From positions 236,603,591-236,667,590 of the forward strand of contig JAUPFV010000005.1 in NCBI GenBank assembly GCA_036936605.1: DNA of 64,000 nucleotides, read 5' to 3'. Under the pieces are notes generated by a model. The model did no database searches, was not told where the DNA came from, and saw only the letters and a program-made list of their open reading frames with translations. Both the position numbers and the translations under genes were made by a program. This document shows, in pieces, positions 57,049-64,000 of this stretch; the stretch's first letter is position 1; each line of letters starts with the position of its first letter. This DNA comes from Limnanthes douglasii subsp. nivea (lineage: Eukaryota > Streptophyta > Magnoliopsida > Brassicales > Limnanthaceae).

Positions 57049-57840
57049 ATCTGTAATCTAAACTAAACACATACATAAAGCATCACTAGACAATGATCTG
57101 AATAATATACGACTAGGTAATCTGAAAATCGTTTCGAAATTAGGTTTAATTCAACACAAAACATGCTAATCTATAATATGATTCGACAGAAAAACCTAAC
57201 AATATATCACCAAATCATTCATCGGTATTCGACATAAAATTTTAGAGAAAAAAAGATAAAAAACCTGATGTCCAGTTGAAAGAAGTTTGATCGAAGGTAT
57301 TCCGTTTCGAGTTGTTTGAAGAGTGAGATGAAGAATTCATCGGTATTCTGTTTTGAGACGATGAAGACGAAGGATGATGAAGACGATTCTGACTGAGATG
57401 ATGAAGAGGCAGCTCTTATATGGGTTAACGTAAATTAAGGGTAAATTTGTCAATAAGAAAATAAAACGTCTCTTATAAAATTATCATACAATTAAATACA
57501 CCTATTAAGAATTAGACAAAATCGGACCCACTGGACCACCAGAATTTTTGTTAGATGGACACACTTTAAAGGAAATAGCCCTAAATTACAGGCAAAGAAG
57601 TTTGTAACATAGAATAAAATTGCTAGAAATCTTATATAATATTAATTAATATATAATTAACCAACTCTCGTATTGATCTTTCATGTCACACAGTTACAGT
57701 TCCATGTATAATATATTATGAGACATACTACGTATAGTCTCATTTATTTAGAATAATAAAACTAGATATCCATATCCAATAGCTGCTACATATATAACAA
57801 TCACATTATTCTCATTCTCGTTTCAGTGATGAATAATTCC

Positions 57841-59550
57841 TTAGGTAGAATCCATGCACCAGCAGTAGTAATCCGATCTTGAAATAGCAAACATATCCTG
57901 AGGAGACATCCTTTCGAGTTCGTTTTGCCTCCATGATGCGAAATTGTTTCGGTTTTGAGGGTCCGAAGCAAGAGGGCACTCTTGGTACTTGTGAGCTTGG
58001 ACTCTCATTCTCATGTACAGCTTCATCGTTGCCACACAATCCTCGTATGGGTCTTGCATCCCAACTTGAATGTCGTACCTGTACAATTTGTGTATGGTTT
58101 AGCTCACCATATTTAATGTATCAGTTTCAAATAATAACAATAAAAAGAAACTAGGGTTAAATATGTGATTGATCTTTTAACGATTTATTTTATATAGTTA
58201 TTTGATTTCAACAAGTCCAACGTGTGTCGACATTGATGACGTATGTAGCTTTTGCCTAATAATAAATACTAACCCAAGGTAAGCCTGAGTTAGGTACTTG
58301 AGCGGATTGCTGAGCTTGCTTGTTTTCATCAATGGAGGATATTTTGCAGTATCCCTATATTAATCGCCAGAAAATAGGATTTAGAACGAAGTAATAATGA
58401 TCAAATAAATGTTATTTGAAAGAAAAAAAAGTATATATAGATGTGCTTGGGAATTAACCTGATCATGGACGAGGGATATTCAAGCTGGAGACGGTCAAGG
58501 TCATGATCTAATCCGTGACCCACGAGAATCCTTGCTTTTCCAGCTCTGGGGCGAATCTTCCACATGGGCTCACCATTACAAAGAAAGTCTTGAATCTTTC
58601 TCTGCACCTGCTTTAATGGCATTGCGTCTCGTAAATAATCCGGACGAATTCCGGTGGTTTCATACCTGTATAAATAAGGATTAACAACAAATAGATCTTA
58701 TATATTGCTTTCGAGAAAATATAAGTTCTAGTCAAAACTTTACACAGCATTTTAGAATGGGTTGGTAGTAAAGTGAATATACCTGTAGTTTGTGACTGGG
58801 ATGGGTGGCTTGACATAGGCATGGAAGAGGATGTTGTCATATTCATCAGTGATGCAAACCCTAGCACAGAGATCAAGTGAGCCATCGGTGCCACCTCCGA
58901 CCATCTTGCAAGCTAGTGCAACCACACGCGGACCTCTTGCTGAACCACTGTCAACAGTAAGGTTGTCGCGTTGGCCTAAGTTAGCCATGCGAGCGATCAG
59001 TCCCTACAAAAGGACCAAGAACAACAATCAGTATATATATTTAGATTTTTGTACGATGCGGGTAAAGATTGGAGTAGTACAGCGTTGCCTTTGGAGAGCT
59101 GGCATCTATCTTGATGAATCCTACGAGCATTAGGACTGTCGAGGATTGCTAGGCAGAATCGGCATCCTCGGACGTGGAATATGTTTTTGCATTCTTGTTT
59201 TGGTAAAGGTCCTGCAAAATCATATGAACTTATAAAATTATTATATATTGGTGCGAATCGATCATAATAAGGTAGAAGTAGAACTAGAAGTACCAATAAG
59301 ATGCTCTCTTAGAGACTCAAACGATCTGCAGCGCTTGCGGCAAACACCACACATAGGCTCATGAACCGAGTGATAGGAAGTTCTCATGTGCTCCACCAGA
59401 TGCTCCTTCTTGTTGAATTGCCTATAACAAGCTGCGCAGACGTTCCTGCATATGCATACACTTCGTTAAATATGTAATTACCATGCAGTAGGTTGGAAAG
59501 AAACAAAAAAGATAATAAAAGTACCTTAGGGTTTCTGCTGTGTAATCCAT
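57841..59550 (-). CDS. C2H2 zinc-finger / REX4-like exonuclease-fold protein, 7 exons
   Basis: Exons: 59525-59550, 59294-59445, 59081-59211, 58783-59003, 58459-58665, 58274-58354, 57841-58078. All have GT-AG borders and sum to 1056 bp, 351 residues, unbroken. Zinc finger 1: Cys12, Cys15, His28, His34. A second Cys/His cluster spans residues 41-96 (Cys41, Cys44, His57, Cys76, Cys79, His92). The exonuclease region is 129-300, like RNA exonuclease 4 proteins. Catalytic positions look altered: the Exo I D-x-E reads Ala134-Cys-Lys136 ('VVALACKMVGGG'). Exo II keeps Asp232 ('LVGHGLDHDLDRL'). Exo III keeps Asp286 ('DPYEDCVATM') but has Gln281 where His is usual. RNA exonuclease activity is therefore doubtful. 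The start is the first Met, ~93 bp after a TATA box. I recall an Arabidopsis homologue near At5g40310. Confidence 0.92.
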
Positions 59551-59642
59551 AATGGTTGCTGAAAACTGAGTGTTTTTAAGTGTGGTATTGGTTGTAGTGT
59601 AAAGATTGGAGAAGATGTGTAAGAAGAGAGAGTTCAATGACG

Positions 59643-59651
59643 TATTTATAG
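59643..59651 (-). promoter_or_regulatory. TATA box of the exonuclease-like gene
   Basis: CTATAAATA on the minus strand, 93-101 bp upstream of the ATG at 59550. This leaves room for a ~60-bp 5' leader. Confidence 0.65.
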
Positions 59652-59659
59652 TGGTGAGA

Positions 59660-61460
59660 GCAACTTAAAGCTGGCCTGCAACTTGAGCTAAAGGTTGACT
59701 CCCCGGATAAACAAATAAAGTTATATGCACTTTTGAAATTCGTGTGGCTTACCCAAGCTATGCAGAGCTACTTGAATTTAAACTATAGAAATACGGAGTG
59801 TGATATATTAACACGGCTTTTCACCTAGAGTGATGATATTCTGTGACCGGAGTGGCCTATCTCTTTGCATGGAATATACAGTCTTAATTCTTTTGATTTG
59901 AGAGTAACAGGTTTGACTATCATAGCACGGGCAAAGACTAGCTTTTGACTATGACTATTATATGGCCCCATGGTACATTCATCCTTTGAAGATCCGATGA
60001 CTCATATAAGTAAAAAGAGAGCATCTATATTTATTCATCTAATATACATTACTAATAAATAGCAATGGACAAAGGGATTTGGTCGACCGTCTATAAACCG
60101 AATTCCAATAATAAATAATAGGCTAAAATTAAATTTAATGATAGTATACGTTTTTTTAATATGGGGGACGAGCGGTACATTTAGACTACAGTAAAAAGAG
60201 AAAAGAAAGGAACTACAGTAGAACAGTAAATATGATCATATATTGTCATTTAATATTGAGGCTATTTTCTATGTCTAGAAAACATCCCCTCATCAAAACC
60301 ATTCAGATATCCAAATTCTTTTTACCTTTAACTATCCTAATTTTTTAGATGGATCTTTTACACCAAATAATTCAAACAGTTTAATTCGTCTAACTAGCTT
60401 TTAGAGACCCTATTATCTGTTTCCAAACTACTAATACGCTAACAAATGTCGATTTACCAAAAATATTGTTTTCAGAGTTGATTTTCCGGTCATGTTATCA
60501 CCGGTGGTTCAGCTACTTACCTGTTTTCTAGTTCACCATCGATTTTTAGGCTACAGACTGCTCAACCTTCGTGAAGTTTAAGGTTATCGTCCTCTGTATT
60601 ATCGATTTCACGTAATATTTTCATCGTCGTTTCTTGTTTTTATCTTGCTGAAGCGGTTTTTAAGTTGTTTTTATCGACAAATACCTTTCATTGCCGTTTA
60701 TTTATCTTCCTGAAGTTCTGAGTATTTTACGGTGCTTACGAATTCTTAGCTACAAGATTTCATGTTCGTAAGTTAAATCTTAGTTATATATAGGTTATAT
60801 TGTTTATTTTATGGAATTATAATAACTACTGCATTTGTTGTTTACTACGTTGAAGTTGTTTTTTAGATTTTCGTGTTTCAGCTTGAGGATCGTTTGTTGA
60901 TGGAGAAGATGTGTTTTGTTAGTACATTGGACGCGCGATTTTAATATAGACTTGGTAGTTAGGCTTTATAGTGTAGTATGCTTGCACAATTCCACTCAAA
61001 CGGTTAAGTGTTTTGGCATGTTCGTTGTTCCAAACTCCGTTGTCATTGCAATTCCGTTGCAAGTCCGTTGTTAAATTTAGTGAGATTTTATTTTGAAAAA
61101 TACGTAGCTGTGCAAAGGGTTGCATAACTATGCAGATCTATTTTAATATAGACTTGGTAGTTAGGCTTTAGAGTGGAGTATGCTTGCACGCGATTTATGT
61201 TTAACCGTTTACGAGATTCTAGTGCATAAGTGACTTGCGATTTTAATATAAGGTGTTCATGCGATTTATATCTTGCGATTTAGAGGCAAATCGGACCCGC
61301 GTTTTTAGTATAAAGTTCATGCCTTTGCATTCAAACAGACTACTTGAATACATCTCAATGTTCTTTAATCAAAATTATTTACACTATAGTGCAATTGATG
61401 TCTAAACCAAAAGCGTGTATTTTCAAATTTGGCCACCAAACTGCAATTGTTCTTTTGACT
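59660..61460. other. intergenic stretch with a 53-bp direct repeat
   Basis: No gene recognised. TTTTAATATAGACTTGGTAG + TTAGGCTTTA...GTATGCTTGCAC occurs at about 60941-60993 and again at 61141-61193. Several further GCGATTTTAATATA fragments follow at 61235-61310. It may be the 5' region or subterminal part of the MULE downstream. Confidence 0.5.
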
Positions 61461-61465
61461 GAGGT

Positions 61466-63640
61466 TTGAAAACTGTTAGACTCTTCAAGATTACGTTGAA
61501 AATAGATGGGATGAGCTTTGTTAAAGGTAACTATACTATAATCTACTCATGTAGTGATCACAACAACTGCTTGTTTAATAATGAGACAGAATTTACGGGT
61601 TTAGTGGTAAATCTTGATGTGGAGCGTGTGAAAAGCATTAGCTTTATTATAGAACAATAACTAGCTGATAAAGGGTTGGTAGAAAAGTGTAAACGACCTA
61701 CCCTAAGCTTGGGAGAACCTTGTCATAATCAACTAACTAGTGGGGAGAGTATTAATGGATCACTAAATTCTGAATATAAAAAAGACATCTTGCTACTACT
61801 GGTTGGGTTGATGCTATCACATGTGTTGGTCAGAGATTTGCTGATGGTGCTGCAGGTCTAAGGTTATTATTATCCGGATATGCCTTGGAGCATGTTTTAC
61901 TTACAAGTATATGCATAATACATCTACTAAGATCACTGCTTACTATGTCAACAATGAAGACTTTATGCATCAATTGATTCCAGCACTGGTTTAATGACAA
62001 TAAAACGGTTTGTTGAAAACCATACACGTAGCACCGCGTTCTCCAAACGAAAATTGCATTTGATATCTGATTTGATTGCGAATGAAATACATGATTCAAT
62101 TAGGACATGTCATTCCATAACGGCGAAAGCTATACAATCTACTATCAAACAAGACTATGGTTAAGAAAACTCCTACCGTCTCTCGTGGAATACTTTAGAG
62201 AAGGCAAGGAGGGAAGTATTCAGAGATAGTAATACTTTTTTGGCTTGCTGAATGGTTACTATAAACGATTAAAAAGCTGTGATATTACTACCGATTGCCA
62301 TTTGGAGGTTGGTCTTGGTAAAGTTTTCAGGCGCTACTTTATAGCATTTGGATCGTGCCTTCAAGGATTTCATTCATGCCGACTACTATTGCATGTGGAT
62401 GGGACCCATTTAACCGGCAAGCATGGGGGTGTTTTGCTATCTGCAATGGCAAATGATGACAATAACGTTAAGTTTTTCCCCTTATTGCGTGTCTTGCTTT
62501 ATTGTGTTTAATAAAGCATGCTAATCACGCGATTTGTGATGTTTAATAACCATGTTAATCATGCGATTTCTGTTGATTACCAAACCTTTATAAACATTCA
62601 ATTCGTATTGAAAAATTAACCGATCACATGATTTAGCTACCAAGTCTAACGATGTTCTTAATTTTTTTTTGGAGGGAACCCGCAGCCGCTACTCAGAGTG
62701 CAATGAGTGCGCACAGGGTAAACCCTCAGTCTGACGCGATAGCCTGCAAACCAACGCCAGAAGGTAAACCACACAAGGTGACAGGCTCAGCCGAGAAAGC
62801 GTATGTAGAGGGACTCGAACTCATGATCTTTTGGTCATAAGAATGTCATACTCAACCAACTCGGCTACCCCCTTAGGGGCCTAACGATGTTCTTAATTGT
62901 TAAGTCAATGATGGGATATAAGTAGACCTATGATAAAAACTATCATGCAATTCTTTATTTTATAAGTAAGTTAGACTCCATTAAACTATTTATATATTTC
63001 AGGTATTTTCCCTGTTGCTTTCAGTATTTTTGGTAGTGAAGATTATGACAACTGGTTAGGGTTTATGGAAAGTCTTAAACCTCATTTGTTAAACCGTCAT
63101 ATAACATTTATTTCCGACTGACAGTCTGGTATTATTAATGTTGTTTCTATTGTTTACCCAAATAGCTTTCATGCATACAATATATATCATATCATTAATA
63201 ATTCGAAAACTTATCTTGAACACACTAACTGAGAGTTTAAAAACTCGATGATATTGTTGTTTAACCGCTGTGCTTATGTTCCCACGGTAGACCTTTTAAT
63301 AAGAGACTTTCTCAGTTTTTAAGTCAATGAGGTGGTAAGATAAAGAAATCCCTTGAGAATTTACCTTCCGAAAACTATGCTCATGCATTCGTTAAAGTGA
63401 AACTGGATGGGGAAATGACATCATCTACCGTCGAATTCTATAGCAATTGGATTAAAAAATCTATACAATCTATTGCTTGTTGAAATGATCGGCAAGATTA
63501 GACTCATGCTAATAACTCAAATTTCAAGACGTTATTCGGAGGGACTGAGCTGGAACAGTAACTTATGCCCTGAATATGACAAGAAGTTTAAGGAAAATGT
63601 TGTAATCGGTCGAACGTGGCTAGTACGTAAGTGTTCTGCA
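61466..63640 (+). pseudogene. MULE transposase (MuDR domain, DDE core) with decay and a nested SINE
   Basis: From ~61790: 'TTGWVDAITCVGQRFADGA' and 'LSGYALEHV', then 'KYMHNTSTKITAYYVNN', the MuDR N-terminal domain. At ~62060: 'SDLIANEIHDSIRTCHSIT' and 'KAIQSTIKQDYG'. 62245-62511: 'YFIAFGSCLQGFHSCRLLL' then 'HVDGTHLTGKHGGVLLSAM', the first catalytic Asp. After a gap holding the SINE: 'FPVAFSIFGSEDYDNWLGF' and 'NRHITFISD', the second Asp, followed at once by a TGA. Later 'SSTVEFYSNWIKK', the likely catalytic Glu, and 'LCPEYDKKFKENVVIGRTW' near 63590. The triad is still encoded but at least five stops or shifts break the frame. No SWIM finger seen before the window ends. TIRs not found. Confidence 0.75.
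62664..62880 (-). mobile_element. tRNA-derived SINE with 18-bp target-site duplication
   Basis: On the minus strand the head reads GGCCCCTAAGGGGGTAGCCG with an A box (TAGCCGAGTTGG, ~62857-62868) and a B box (GTTCGAGTCC, ~62811-62821), the RNA polymerase III promoter of a tRNA. A ~140-bp non-tRNA body follows and ends in a poly(A) tail (T run 62662-62670 on the plus strand). CTAACGATGTTCTTAATT flanks it perfectly at 62646-62663 and 62881-62898. It is inserted within the MULE transposase remnant, in what seems an intron. Confidence 0.93.
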
Positions 63641-63649
63641 TCTTAAAAG

Positions 63650-64000
63650 ATTCTCTCAACAAATATATATCATTATTTAATTTCGAAAGCGTGATCAACT
63701 ATAAAAGGTATATAAGGTAATATATATTCAATGTGAAATCCATACGTGAGACTATACCTAAGTAATTAGAAAACATTTAAATGTTTGAATCAAGAGGCTA
63801 AAGCCCCCGGTTTGGGGTTCATAGTAAATAGTAAAATTTATGAAGCAGTCCACCATTTTAGTCTTCTCTTCTTATCCATACCAGCACTATTTATACTATG
63901 CTGTCTTATTAAAATTTCATATACTCCCAAAAATACATAATCACGGAAAACACCTTTTTCTTTTTTAATCTCAAACACCTTTTGCTTTTGGTACTATATT
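63650..64000. other. end of window, nothing recognised
   Basis: AT-rich sequence after the transposase remnant. No ORF, repeat partner or terminal repeat identified. Confidence 0.5.

Larger units (their letters stand above)
52251..57582. mobile_element. Kaonashi-type MULE with ULP1-like gene and convergent transposase remnant
   Basis: The left end, AGGGTAAGTTCCGAATAGGT, and the inverted right end (AGGGCTATTTCC ... AATAGGTGTATTTAA) align over ~110 bp as degenerate TIRs. Inside are a ULP1-like peptidase gene (plus) and the C-terminal part of a MULE transposase (minus), converging near 55.5 kb. MULEs carrying ULP-like genes are known as Kaonashi (KI) elements. A clean 9-bp target duplication is not present; only AAATTA is shared next to both ends. 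The boundaries are therefore inferred from the TIRs. The DDE core of the transposase is deleted. Confidence 0.65.

Noticed and set aside
57583..57840. Separate gene between the MULE and the exonuclease-like gene
   Set aside because: Only ~260 bp, AT-rich, immediately downstream of the exonuclease stop codon. Probably its 3' UTR.
62800..62880. A functional tRNA gene on the minus strand
   Set aside because: The tRNA-like head is fused to a longer body with a poly(A) tail and flanked by an 18-bp duplication. It is a SINE.

Overview
This is nuclear DNA of a flowering plant, almost certainly a eudicot. It is AT-rich, has GT-AG introns, and is crowded with plant transposable elements: LINE, Copia, Gypsy/Tat, TRIM, Mutator-like elements (MULEs) and a tRNA-derived SINE. 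Only two ordinary host genes were found, both on the minus strand. One is a 19-exon SAMHD1/VEN4-type HD-domain phosphohydrolase (41907-46479). The other is a 7-exon zinc-finger/exonuclease-fold gene (57841-59550). Both reading frames could be followed exon by exon without a break. From memory, Arabidopsis has genes of these two families close together on chromosome 5 (around At5g40270 and At5g40310), so this may be a conserved gene pair pushed apart by transposons. That needs checking, and the species is not determined.

Layout. 0.3-2.8 kb: a LINE with an 18-bp target-site duplication, an intact ORF1 and most of ORF2 deleted. 6.4-8.2 kb: a Pack-MULE carrying fragments of two host-type genes. 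9.0-13.4 kb: a decayed Copia element with both LTRs and a 5-bp target duplication but no RNase H. 15.5-19 kb: an old Copia remnant whose integrase is interrupted by a 1.2-kb TRIM-like element. 19.3-29.2 kb: a Gypsy element of the Tat lineage, with dual RNase H and a spliced antisense ORF, whose 5' LTR is cut short.

29.2-40.1 kb: the strangest part. A decayed MULE transposase (plus strand) faces a decayed multi-exon ULP1-like protease gene (minus strand). Nearly every gap between its coding-like exons holds its own array of a related 25-41 bp minisatellite with the core GATAGATGCGAGAC. A second long-TIR MULE (33455-35111), of the same family as the one at 6.4 kb, has landed in one of its exons. 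41.9-46.5 kb: the HD-domain gene. 48.2-51.6 kb: a Copia remnant. 52.25-57.6 kb: a second ULP1/transposase MULE, also with the two genes convergent. 57.8-59.6 kb: the exonuclease-like gene. 61.5-63.6 kb: a third MULE transposase, with a SINE inserted in it.

What works together. The two host genes are unrelated in mechanism but both belong to nucleic-acid or nucleotide metabolism families. The two ULP1-plus-transposase loci match the architecture known for Kaonashi (KI) MULEs. All transposon protein genes except the LINE ORF1 carry stops, frameshifts or lost catalytic residues. Exon boundaries of the two host genes were placed by hand from splice signals and reading-frame continuity. All family assignments are from motif recognition without database searches.
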